A DNA stretch of 64,000 bases. Origin: Bactericera cockerelli (taxonomy: Eukaryota > Arthropoda > Insecta > Hemiptera > Triozidae). The first letter of the stretch is position 1; each line of letters opens with the position of its first letter. The position numbers and the translations under genes are program-made. The notes beneath the pieces were generated by a model. That model saw nothing but the letters and a program-made list of their open reading frames with translations. It ran no database searches and was not told the DNA's origin. This document shows, piece by piece, positions 48,184 through 57,582 of the stretch. The stretch is from contig CM044959.1 of NCBI GenBank assembly GCA_024516035.1, positions 32,550,118-32,614,117 on the forward strand, read 5' to 3'.

Positions 48184-48327
48184 TCAAAATGGAGCTGAGT
48201 CTCCGCTTCGCGTGATGTCGCTTCGACAGCAGATATCGCACTGACACTGAACTTGGGCTCTCCGTCTAGGTGAAGGTCGCAGAGGCCAAGATCCCGCTTC
48301 AGGATGGAAAATTGATGAGCAATAGAC
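48184..48327 (-). CDS. Candidate internal exon of an unidentified gene
   Basis: This 144-bp island is clearly more GC-rich than its surroundings. On the minus strand it is bounded by a T-rich acceptor ending TATGTGTGTTAG|G (AG at 48329-48328) and a usable donor TTTTGA|GTACGG (GT at 48183-48182). The frame is open and equals 48 codons, with phase 2 at both ends, so it could be included or skipped without a frameshift. The encoded peptide begins SIAHQFSILKRDLGLCDLHL and then runs through a Ser/Ala/Glu-rich stretch. Codon third positions are largely G/C, unlike the A/T-rich background. I recognise no family. The frame stays open past the donor to 48093, so the true 3' edge could differ. No partner exon was found in the window. 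Confidence 0.42.
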   Translation of the reverse strand, partial: VYCSSIFHPEAGSWPLRPSPRRRAQVQCQCDICCRSDITRSGDSAPF

Positions 48328-49087
48328 CTAACACACATAAACAATGTATGATACTATCGGGATTTCAAAAGGAAAATCTACTAATACTGTTATAATCTTT
48401 TTCTTACTTCTTCTTTACAATTTCTATAGTTGTCTATTTTGTAACAAAGGTTTACAACAAATTTCTTATTAGCTTCTTTCTTTTCCACTTTCTCAGAGGC
48501 TAAGGGGCCGGGGGTTTGACCAAATAATAATATACGTCTAGGGGTTACTGCTGGATAAAAGATATTCATTAGTCCTAAGCGGGCAATAAAAATAAGGCGA
48601 TATAGTTATTTTTTCAAAATATTCCATTTTTTGTCCCTACATTTACGATAATCCCTACCTTTTTTGCTCTCTATCACTCTCTCTTTCCCTCGATAGCTTT
48701 ATTTTTGCTGTATCTCTTTCTTTCCTCTTTATGTTATCTTTTTATTATTTTCTCTTCACCCCCTTTTCTCTCTCACTCTCATTTCTCTCCTCTTTTTATC
48801 TCTCACTGTGCAACGTTTTCATTCTTCCTCAAAATAATGTGTCACCTGAAATTATAAATTATTCTCTATATGATCAACATACTAATATTCAGAGATGTCC
48901 GAAATTCCTGGAACGGTTTTTACAACGGCTTACAATTAAATAGATACTTAAATTTTGTATGTAATTTGAACACAACTTTTTGGCGTGATCAATTTCCCAA
49001 AAGTCATGAAAGTGACACTTAAATGTAACCAGCCATTTTTTATTTGATATTTGAAATCTAACTCGAATGCTACACACAATAATCAAA
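48328..49087. other. Possible intron side of the exon candidate; pyrimidine-rich tract
   Basis: T/C-rich low-complexity DNA at about 48640-48830 produces a Phe/Ser/Leu-rich 70-codon frame. A short family H tail fragment (AATAAGGCGATAT) lies near 48591. Confidence 0.4.
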
Positions 49088-49103
49088 CACCTCGGCCGAG
49101 GTG
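49088..49103. repeat. 16-bp perfect GC-rich palindrome
   Basis: CACCTCGGCCGAGGTG is perfectly self-complementary and stands out in A/T-rich DNA. The text after it (GAACGCCTATACAAAGAAAG, CAGCCCGGCAGAG) looks like the start of a dispersed repeat, but no second end was identified. Confidence 0.5.
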
Positions 49104-49832
49104 TGAAGAACGCCTATACAAAGAAAGAGACAGCCCGGCAGAGTGTAAGGTTACGGAAAACATAGTTCCCATGCATTTCATGTACTTTCAGCCAGCGAAA
49201 AGTGCAACATGAATATCTAAAATTGCGATTTTTATTGCAAAAATGGACTCTACGTTGAAAAATAAATTGATTTGACTCTTTGTTTGACTTCCTAGGCCAA
49301 CGGGAACCCTATTTTCGAGACCCCCCAGCAATCGTGAAAGACATGAAAAGATTCATAATTTTTTTTTTCTGTTTTTTTTTTTCATACGGATCCTTTGAGA
49401 CCCGACTTCGTGTCTTTAACTTGGCACTGAAGATTAAGTGAGGTGTCTAAAGTGATCAAGATATAATGGAGATGAGCCCGGACCAAAAAAAATTTCTAAA
49501 TTATAAGCGGGCGGCCAATTTGGGCGGCCTCGGGTTTTGGGAGCCCAAATCGGGAATTGAAGGATAATACTAATCTTAAGTGGTATCAAATGAAAGATCT
49601 TGATGAGCAGATGCCAAATTTATTGATTTTATTCCTTCATCCGGTCCACTGGGTGGCACCTGGTGGCCTTTTCATTTTCTTTGGCGGGTAGGTACCTTCG
49701 AATCCTTAGCTTAGTGGTCAGATTTTGGCCAGTATGTATTTTTCGAGATGACCTCGCTCTCTCACTGCAAAATTTTAATGTTTAAGTTTCCAAGTATTAA
49801 TTTAGTTAGTTCATTTTCCATCCGTTTCTTTA
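49104..49832. other. Unclassified, repeat-like DNA
   Basis: GC-richer patches (GCGGGCGGCCAATTTGGGCG near 49507) and T-tracts are present. No coding frame of note. It could be an unclassified element, but only one copy lies in this window. Confidence 0.3.
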
Positions 49833-50165
49833 GAAGACAACTTTGTCTATTGGTAGTATGCTCGACCTGCCACCCAGTCAGCATGGGTTCGAATCTTGGC
49901 GGGGGCGAAATTTTTTAGCTCTATATTTTCAATTTGGACTTAACGTTGTTTTGTTTTTCCGATCTTTATATTTGATCTTCATGACGACCCCTTTAGCCTC
50001 ACGAGGAAAATTTTAGTAGTTGCAGAATTGGCCAATGACCTGTGCCGGCATTACGAGATTGATTTTGGACAATCATGGTTGGATGGAGATAAACTATGAT
50101 GAATTAGCTCTCATAATGTCGATGCTACTCACTAAAAGTTGTGACAAAGTAGTGACTAAAAGGCC
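49833..50165 (+). repeat. tRNA-derived SINE, family G
   Basis: The head TATTGGTAGTATGCTCGACC is followed by the B box GGTTCGAATCTTGGC (about 49887-49901). The body includes CCTCACGAGGAAAATTTTAG, similar to the family E body (CCTCGTGAGGAAAAATGAG), so E and G may share a tail. Confidence 0.6.
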
Positions 50166-50495
50166 GATTCTTATATAAAAATGATAATTTTATAGTTTTC
50201 ATTTTCTTAAATACCTAATGTAAAAAAGCATGGTCTTATTTCCGGGAGAGATACTCGTGGTGACCCTTGCAACAAGCCGGAGAGAATTCGGGTCAGAAAA
50301 GGTCAACGGGAGAGAACTCATTACCTCACCTTGATATGGTGATTACTGATTACAAATTAATTTCTTTGGCATTTGTAATTCCAGGTGTTTTTGTGTCCCT
50401 CATAGGAGGCTCCGAGGTCTATTTAGCATTGAAAGATAAACCTAATCATGTGGAGTATAGTATCATAAGGTCTTGTATTGCAAATTTATATATTA
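50166..50495. other. Flank of the Helitron relic
   Basis: No named feature. A 104-codon frame (50267-50581) runs across the Helitron boundary into its 3' hairpin and is therefore not a gene. Confidence 0.4.
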
Positions 50496-50666
50496 CTAGC
50501 GGGCTACGCCCGCTTCGCGTGGCCAAGGCATGGCCACGCTGGTTCGAACCCCCGCGCCGACAAAAAATCCTGTGTACATAATACCGTTTCACCTGCACCA
50601 GCCCCTGTGAATATAACTGCCTCGATAATGTTTTTTTTTAAGGATGTAATTTGAAGCCGCGTGCCG

Positions 50667-52118
50667 TTACACAATTTCGGGGGTCTCAGATTTCTTAGTA
50701 CTTAATATTACTGGTGCTCCAACCTTAAGGCATAGCCGATGGGGTGGCAAGCCAGGAGGATTTAGTGTATTAAGAAATTCGGTTGGGTAATGGATGGCTT
50801 CTTCCTCTTCCACAACAGTATCTACGGATTCGTAAGTTGATAGTTCAGAAGGCATTCTTTTTAATAAGTCATTATTAATTTCCAGAGCATTATCATTCTT
50901 AGGTGTTAGCCCTTATCTTTAGCCAAAAAGGGACAACAATACTTGGGTCATCTAGATTGGGGTAGCTAGTGTCTAGGAAGGTGTTGTAATCGACTAATAA
51001 CTGACAGTGTTCGGTAGGAATTAGAATTTTTTCATTTTGTTCAGGTAACTGTCCATCACCTATCCGAAGCAAAAGCTTCGAATAAACTTCTGCATTTTGA
51101 TCAGCGTGAAGGTGTACACGCATATTCAACTTTAAAGAAAGAATAGTTATCTGTGGCCACAAAATGGATGATTTTAAACATGCCTTCACTTCGTCAGCTC
51201 TTGTTCCACGTGGAACAACGGATAAAGTTTGTCTAAAATCTCCAGACAGTAGCACAGTTTTACCACCCATAAGATTTTTAAAACCACAAATGTCTTGTAG
51301 AGTACGGTCCAGTGTCTCTAAGCCAGTTTTATGAGTCATTGTACATTCATCATATACGATCAACTTGCAATCCCTGAGGACTTTGGCCATATCACTTTGC
51401 ATTCCAATAGTACAGCTTGGTGTATCTACTGAATTCAAATTGAGCGGCAATTTCAAAGCAGAATGAGCAGTGCGGCCTCCTTCTATCAGTGTGGCGGCAA
51501 TACCGGAAATATTGCCAGTAATGGCAATATTTCCATCTTTGCGTATTGTAGCTAACAAAAGGTTTATTCAGAATGTTTTTCCAGTTCCACCTGGAGCATC
51601 TAGGAAGAACAAATTATTACCTATAGAATCAAGAGATGAAGTGACGCTCTGAAGTACAGTTTCATACACGTATCTCTGTTCACTATTGAGTAATGGCACT
51701 TTTTCAGAGACGAAAGACCTCATTTGAAACGTGTTGTATGAAATTTCTGCCAAATAAGTTCTGTTGGTAAAAATGTTCACATTGCTTGCGCATCATCAAG
51801 TAACAAACCCATGGCTAGGCATGCAGCATGGAACGTAGGGTATTCAATGCCGCCTACCATTTTGAGGCTTCTGAATGAAGTAGGTCCTCGCACTTTATGT
51901 AGAAGTAATCGTAGGTAGAAACATTCTGAGTCATTCGGATGTACGGTATAAACTGTACCAAGAACGTGGTCTTTTTTTACACCCGGATGTCCTGGGACAA
52001 TTGATCCTTTTTTCCTTCTTTGGAACATGTTGTTTTTCCACACATAAAACGCTGGTACTTCATTATAAAAAAGAGCCTTTACAAATTCATCCTGGTTGCA
52101 TAGTTGGAAAAACGCCAT
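50667..52118 (-). pseudogene. Helitron Pif1-like helicase, broken
   Basis: The remnant reads in order on the minus strand. It starts with an N-terminal Helitron segment (52118-51777; GVKKDHVLGTVYTVHPNDSE, then YLRLLLHKVRGPTSF and GLLLDDAQ). Next comes the Walker A region LDAPGGTGKTF ending at 51568, an in-frame TGA stop at 51567-51565, and then 51558-50899. That last block has the Walker B-type YDECTM (about 51354-51337), motif III LLSGDFRQTLSVVPRGTRAD (about 51249-51190) and LKLNMR. A C-terminal piece, LNPPGLPPHRLCLKVGAPVI, lies at 50855-50667 after a further break. Between the first two segments a frame change and the loss of roughly 100 expected residues indicate a deletion. The helicase would unwind DNA during rolling-circle transposition in the nucleus. 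Here it cannot be made as one protein. The end of the helicase core after GAPVI and the whole Rep domain are missing. Confidence 0.9.
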
Positions 52119-52268
52119 TAATGTTGTTTTGGGCTAGTTGTCAATTCTCTGTTGGACATTTTCGGTTGTAAAAACTACCCTTTGTCCATTTTCAAAGTGG
52201 ACGGCCAAATGTATGACAGGAGAGTATCTTTCATGAATCGAAAAACATAGTATTCGCCATCCAATTTG

Positions 52269-52860
52269 ACCATAAGTTGAGAACCCCTATTTTCTTTTAA
52301 AATTTGTTTCTTATTATTCCCCTACATCACAAAAAAAGCTGTCTGCCAATTTTCAAGTCATTCGGCTCAACGGTTTTGCGAATCTTGCAAGACGCTAAAC
52401 TGTCTACTTTTGTCCATAAGTTGAGGACCCCTGTTATCTTTGAAAAATCCTTTCATAGTAAGCTTCTTCATCACTGAAAGAAGTTGTCTGCCTAATTTCA
52501 AGTCATTCAGCTCAACCCTTTTTGAGAATCTGACAACACTCTAAAAATGACTAATTTTGGCCATAAGTTGAGAACCACTGTTTCCTTAAAAAAAAATCCG
52601 TTATTAGTACGCCTCTACATCATAAGGAAAAGCTTCCTGCAAAATTTCAAGTCAATCGGCCCAGCCGTTTAGGCTCTGCGTTGATTATGAATAAATGTTA
52701 ATTTTTGGCCTTAAGTTGAGAACCCCTGTTTCCTTCAAAAAATCCGTTCTTAGTACGCCCCTACATCATAAGGAGAAGCTTCCTGCAAAATTTCAAGTCA
52801 ATCGGCCCAGCCGTTTAGGCTCTGCGTTGATTATGAATGAATGTAAATGGATTTTATATA
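52269..52860 (-). repeat. Four tandem 144-148-bp repeats in the Helitron 5' region
   Basis: The phrase ATAAGTTGAGAACCCCTG (plus strand, with variants) recurs at 52272, 52416, 52563 and 52711. It is accompanied by CTACATCATAAGGA, AAATTTCAAGTCAATCGG and GCCGTTTAGGCTCTGCG. The last two copies are nearly identical, and the outer two are more diverged. The array lies between the 5' terminus and the helicase start, where a promoter would be expected. Confidence 0.85.
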
Positions 52861-52865
52861 ATAGA

Positions 52866-53058
52866 TTTGGGGACACAGGGGGCCAAATCTGTGATCCAAA
52901 TACATATTGACCTTAGAAAAATTAAATACCTACTGCTAAAACTATATCTTAAAAAAAAGACAACTTGGTTCATTAACATTCTCCCAGCTTATTTACTTTT
53001 GTTATTCATAATGTTTCAGTTGTGTATGAACCTATATTTTCGTACAAAAAGAACTGAT
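52866..53058. other. Short flank between Helitron and MITE
   Basis: A/T-rich with no feature. The 71- and 83-codon frames here extend across element borders and are fortuitous. Confidence 0.4.
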
Positions 53059-53387
53059 ATCCCCCCAAAAACACCACTTCGTGGTTAAAAAAAGAAGAAC
53101 GCCTCACTCAAAAGAATGATTATAATTAGCTAAAAATAAATGATATCAAATTGAGAACACCTTACCCCCTCTCTTTCTATATCTCTGCACTCCTCTCTGA
53201 ATTTATTCCTCTTATGTTTATCTTTCTTTATCCTTTCTAGAGGTCATCCCAAAACTTGATTTCTCTTTACATTTACTTGTTGCACGGCAATAAAAAATGG
53301 CGGTCGCGGTCTAATTTTCTCGATTCAAATCAAATAAGTTCAGAAAAATCATACTTTTTAACCACGAAGTGGTGTTTTTGGGGGGAT
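53059..53387. mobile_element. 329-bp MITE with 33-bp perfect terminal inverted repeats
   Basis: The left end 53059-53091 (ATCCCCCCAAAAACACCACT then TCGTGGTTAAAAA) is perfectly repeated in reverse at 53355-53387. TGAT occurs on both sides (53055-53058 and 53388-53391), a possible 4-bp target duplication. The terminal design, ATCCCCC, an A run, then a small CCAC/GTGG hairpin and another A run, is the same as in the 511-bp hairpin at 2286-2796 (CAC/GTG version). It contains no coding sequence. Confidence 0.8.
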
Positions 53388-54539
53388 TGATTGAACGGAT
53401 CTTTAATCAACCAACCCCACGGAATCATGGATTTTTCTTCGGGTTAATGGAAAGTGGTTAACTAAGAGTTGAATCAATTGTTACTTTTGATTTTTCTATT
53501 GTTCACACTTGTTAACATTCCATGTATCACACTCTTGGTTTTATCACTCAAGTTCTCGCCCCTAAGAAATATCCATGATTCAACGGGGTTAATCAAAGAT
53601 CTGTTTGGTAAAAGTATCGAGAGAAAAAATGATAAAAATCCGTTCCACGTCGATTAGAACACTTTTTTGTATCTTTGAAACCATGTACAATTGTACAAAA
53701 AAAGAGACTCACAAATGAAATTAAAATACTTACTATTTTTCCAGGATTTTGTCTCAAATTTGACTTCTCATAAATTTCTAATATTAGAAATCGCAGGTAT
53801 TGTATTGGTTTTTGTGCTTCGATAGCAATCCAGGTAATTTTTACAAAGACACACGAAGAGGTACGAGTAACACCTTAATTGTTTTATTGGGATTCTGAAA
53901 CTTTGCTTGTTAAATCCTTGTAAACGCTTTCTTGAATTACAAAAGCTACCTACTCTTTGAAGCGGTTTAAAAGAAACCATTAATGATATTGCAGGAAACT
54001 GATTAAACCACGATTCAATTTTAAGAGTTTGCAATAATTTGTGCTCAAAAACATTACCAGAATTTTAACAAGAACGCCAACCAAGGAAGGACGGATGTTC
54101 TGTTTCTGTTATATTCGTAAAAAACTTTTCCAATTTCCATCCCAATTTGAAACAGAATAGTGGTCGGCTTGAAATTGTCGAAACGAGAGAGAAACACCTT
54201 GTGTTCTTTTTTATGAAAATCTGGGGAACACTTTTCGCTCAAGACATTCTTTTTGAATACTTTTAATTTTTATTAAAAATCCTTTACAATCTTAAGATAT
54301 TCAGTCAGAATTTAACTATTGCTTATTTGACATTTAAAGACTTTTCTCTCCAGTTTGTGGAAAAGTAGGCAAGTTTTTTTTTTAAATTTTTTCTCAACCA
54401 ATCAGATGTTTGAACTAGGTAATTATCATAAATACATACTGCCTCATAGAAATAGACATGGTGGTGATGATGACACCACTTAGGCAGAGGTTTCCCTTGT
54501 GGACCAATGGAGTTGACGTGGAGGTCTTAAAAAAAATAG
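53388..54539. other. No recognised gene; one dispersed palindrome
   Basis: An inverted copy of the TTTCTAATATTAGAAA palindrome lies at 53763-53802. Short frames of 60-90 codons on either strand have no recognisable domain. Confidence 0.4.
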
Positions 54540-54790
54540 ATGATTGTTTCCCAGCCTTTTTATTTCGTAGCCATGAAACAGAAGCTACTGCTTGTGGTCT
54601 GTGTTGTTGCTTACCCATTTCGTAGTATGGCTCATCCCCTCTGATGGGCGAAGGTCTTGGGTCAAACTGTAATCAAATTTAAAATACATTTTTTTTTGTC
54701 GGTTCTGGGAATCGTACCCGGAACCTTCCACATGATGAGCGAGTACCTTACCATTGAGCTAATCGTGCGCTGGACATAATGTTTTCTTGT
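54540..54790 (-). repeat. tRNA-derived SINE, family C, with intact boxes
   Basis: On the minus strand the head CGCACGATTAGCTCAATGGT (A box TTAGCTCAATGG) is followed by the B box GGGTACGATTCCCAG (about 54705-54719). After an A-rich linker, the body CTTCGCCCATCAGAGGGGAT through TGGCTACGAAATAAAAAGG matches the plus-strand copy at 19464-19735. Confidence 0.8.
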
Positions 54791-55715
54791 TTTTTATGGA
54801 CGTAATAGTAGTAGGTACCCAAAACGTCACTGTTTAATTTTTAAAGAACCTATTTGATCTATTTTTAAGCTCTAACAGCGTTCCTATAGCATAAGTATTT
54901 TATCAAGATAATTATGGTGTTTCATGTACCTATCTAATTATTTTGCATTGTTCGTCTGAAAGTTGTTCAAAAGTTTGGCTTTTATTTTGCTCTTCGATTG
55001 AATATTACCTAGAATGGATTAGAATTATTTAAGCGAGTATAATTGAGTGTTGCCATGAGAAACACTTTAGTGAGGAAACGAGGAAATTGCAGTATTGCAA
55101 AACTAATTTGTATGATAAAAATGTTGCAAAATCCATTACCTGCTCCTTTCAGTAGTTGCAAGTGAATTAATTGTCTTGCACTATTCTTTCCAAAAAACAT
55201 TTTGTTCTTGAAGTATATACGTAATATAATATATATTACTGGTGTATATAATTATTGCTATATTTCTACTATCACTTCTACTTTTTGTATTTTAACAAAG
55301 AACAGTAAGATTTGTAGATAACGTAAAACTCTGTTGGGTTAAAAATTTACAATCTTAATTGTGAAATTCTAATTCAATTCCTTTCAGTTCCAAGAGTTTC
55401 TAGGAGGTAGTTTATATTTAGCTGAAAAAACATTTCCGGTATAAAAGTAAGAAGGTTTTTTTAAACTCCAGAAATAATTAATTATTCAAAAGGAAGTGTT
55501 GCGTAATAAAAGGCATTTCCCATAGTTTTTGTGTTTTTGTCGAACTTTTTGAATGCTATTTGAGTAGTTTAAACAAACAAACTTAACAAGCAAGGCATAG
55601 TCGGATTTTTTTGCTCAGAAGTTTGTGAATTCCAACACAATAAACTCAAGGATTTTGATAAAACGTAATTCTGTTGAAGATAGTTATTGGTGACTCAATT
55701 ATTTTAGTGAAGTTG
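54791..55715. other. No recognised gene
   Basis: A/T-rich DNA with nothing I can name. Confidence 0.35.
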
Positions 55716-55835
55716 TCCAATACACCAGTTTCCGTCGAATCACTACTGATGTTAAGCGACGTTGAGCATGGACATAATTTATTGGATTCTTGCCCGTTCT
55801 GCATTCGTGAACACCCGAAGTTAATATGACAGTTT
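55716..55835 (+). repeat. 5S rRNA-like SINE head, degraded
   Basis: CCAATACACCAGTTTCCGTC, GAATCACTACTGATGTTAAG and CGACGTTGAGC follow the 5S rRNA order (ATACATCGGTTCTCGTC, GATCACCGAAGTTAAG, CAACGTCGGGC). The shared SINE body is not evident. Confidence 0.5.
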
Positions 55836-57120
55836 ATTTCTGTTGGTATTTACTAACTCTTATATGTAGGTTTAATCATGGAGTTTTTTGCGATAGCGAC
55901 GTTTAAACCAAATCTAGGTCGAAAATTCTACAAATTTTTTATACACATTAATGTTTATCGGTCTATTCCTTTCAAAAGAATAAAAATCTGAAAATATAGG
56001 TACAGAAGCATACATTTCACAGAGATAGCCTTCTGCACAACAGTTTTCTTTATAACACTGAACCTCGAAAAAATAAAACAACGCTTTAACGTTTTCAAAC
56101 GAACTTTGTTTTCTATATAACTTTTAACTTTCCAAGATTTCTTGAGAAATTCGAAAGAAATTATTGCATTCCTGTATCAGACAATTGTGTTCTTCGAAAA
56201 CTCTCTCATATTGCAAAGAATTGAAAAGAAATTAAGAAAGTCTAGAAGGGAGAGTTCCCACATTGCGATGGAACGAGTGGCGTAGTGGTTGTTTTCTTTT
56301 GAGCATACTAGATCTGAGAGATACAGCCACAGACATCAGTCAGCCAGTCGGTGCAGTGAATTGCCAATAATCGACAACAATAATTTTATTATTGTCAACA
56401 ACACACAATTATTGTAAGTCAACATTCTATGAAACAATTTTAACAAGATTAAAAAAAAATCATCAATGTAAGGTAAAAGCAAAAGAACACAATACTTCCG
56501 ATTTCTAATATTAGAAATTCATCGGAAGTAATATAGGTAATGGAAAACAAATGATTAAAACTGATCAGTGTGCTTACTATTTTAAAGAGAAAACTGCCAT
56601 ATTAAAGGGCGCTGGATATTTCTCAGTTTATGTGTGCGTTCTGTATATCGCTCTGATTTGAAATACATAGTTAGAATAAAAAACGTTTATTTTACCATTG
56701 ACCCGAACCCCTATTCCTATGTTTGTATCCAATGCAAATCCTATGACCCACTTTCGTTTAAAGCTTTCTTTCTATATTTGGTGCCAAAAATTCCCTCAGT
56801 ACTTCAGTCCTTCCTTGAAACGGGATTTTATATTCGCAAGGAAATTTATTTTTCTGACTTTTCTGAGAACATCTTTCACTTCTCCCGAGTTCCGAGGCTT
56901 ATACTTAGCATTTCAGTAGAGTCATTGCCAAATAGGGGATGGGGGAAGATATCGAAATATGTTGACAGAAAAAAGAATATTAGTGAGACATTAATATCAA
57001 AGTTCCATTACTCAGAATGAACAAATTCGCACGTCCTTACAATGAAGATTCGTACCTAATATATTTTTAGAATCATTATATTCTAATATTCTTGAGATAT
57101 CATATCATATTGATGCGTCA
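55836..57120. other. No recognised gene; one dispersed palindrome and a tRNA-like relic
   Basis: The clearest copy of the dispersed palindrome is at 56494-56531 (ACTTCCGATTTCTAATATTA onward). AACGAGTGGCGTAGTGGTTG at about 56273-56292 is A-box-like, but no good B box follows. A 128-codon plus frame (56634-57020) has no recognisable domain. Confidence 0.4.
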
Positions 57121-57530
57121 TATTGATTCCTCCATTGGACGCATCAATATGATGCAATATGATGCAATAGTGAGAGAGAAAGAGAAGTGAGAGAGAAAGA
57201 GAGAGAGAGAAGAAATACATTAACAGCAAAAGAAACAACCAAAGAGTATAATCTAATAACACAACTGCTTTCCACAAAACAAGGTCCACAATATTTTGTG
57301 AATCTTAGTGTGGAATGTCAACTAAATGAAAGAAAATGAGAAAGAGACAAGAGAATGAAACTCGAATAAGAAACTATATCATAGGAAAATATTCAGGTCT
57401 TTTTAGTCAGTAATAATTTAGACTTAAGTAACTATTGTACAATGTATTATTACTTATAACTTGGTTGTAAATAAATAAATAAATAAATACATGCATATCG
57501 TATTGATGCGTCCAATGGAGGAATTCCCAC
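57121..57530. repeat. 25-bp inverted repeats around an A/T-rich, LINE-tail-like segment
   Basis: ATTCCTCCATTGGACGCATC (from 57125) is inverted at about 57505-57528. Between them are GA-rich simple sequence (57170-57215) and a stretch ending in TTGGTTGTAAATAAATAAAT (about 57461-57489), which resembles the 3' tail of a LINE. It may be a small element or a retrotransposon end flanked by an inverted duplication. Confidence 0.45.
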
Positions 57531-57582
57531 TTACTGACCTACACAATAAATATGTTTTTTTTTCTCTCAATGTATTTTTGAA

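Larger units (their letters stand above)
50496..52865 (-). mobile_element. Decayed Helitron with both termini, 2.37 kb
   Basis: On the minus strand the 5' end is TCTATTATATAAAATCC at 52865, preceded by A (T at 52866 on plus). The 3' end is the hairpin GCGGGC-GTA-GCCCGC immediately followed by CTAG, ending at 50496 and followed by T. A/T insertion without duplication, TC...CTAG ends and a 3' hairpin define a Helitron. It contains a broken Pif1-type helicase but no recognisable Rep (HUH) nuclease. An intact RepHel protein is usually well over 1,000 residues, so this is an internally deleted, immobile copy. The 5' region is filled by tandem repeats. Confidence 0.85.

Noticed and set aside
56634..57020. 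128-codon frame
   Set aside because: No recognised domain, and a second frame overlaps it. Composition matches the non-coding background.
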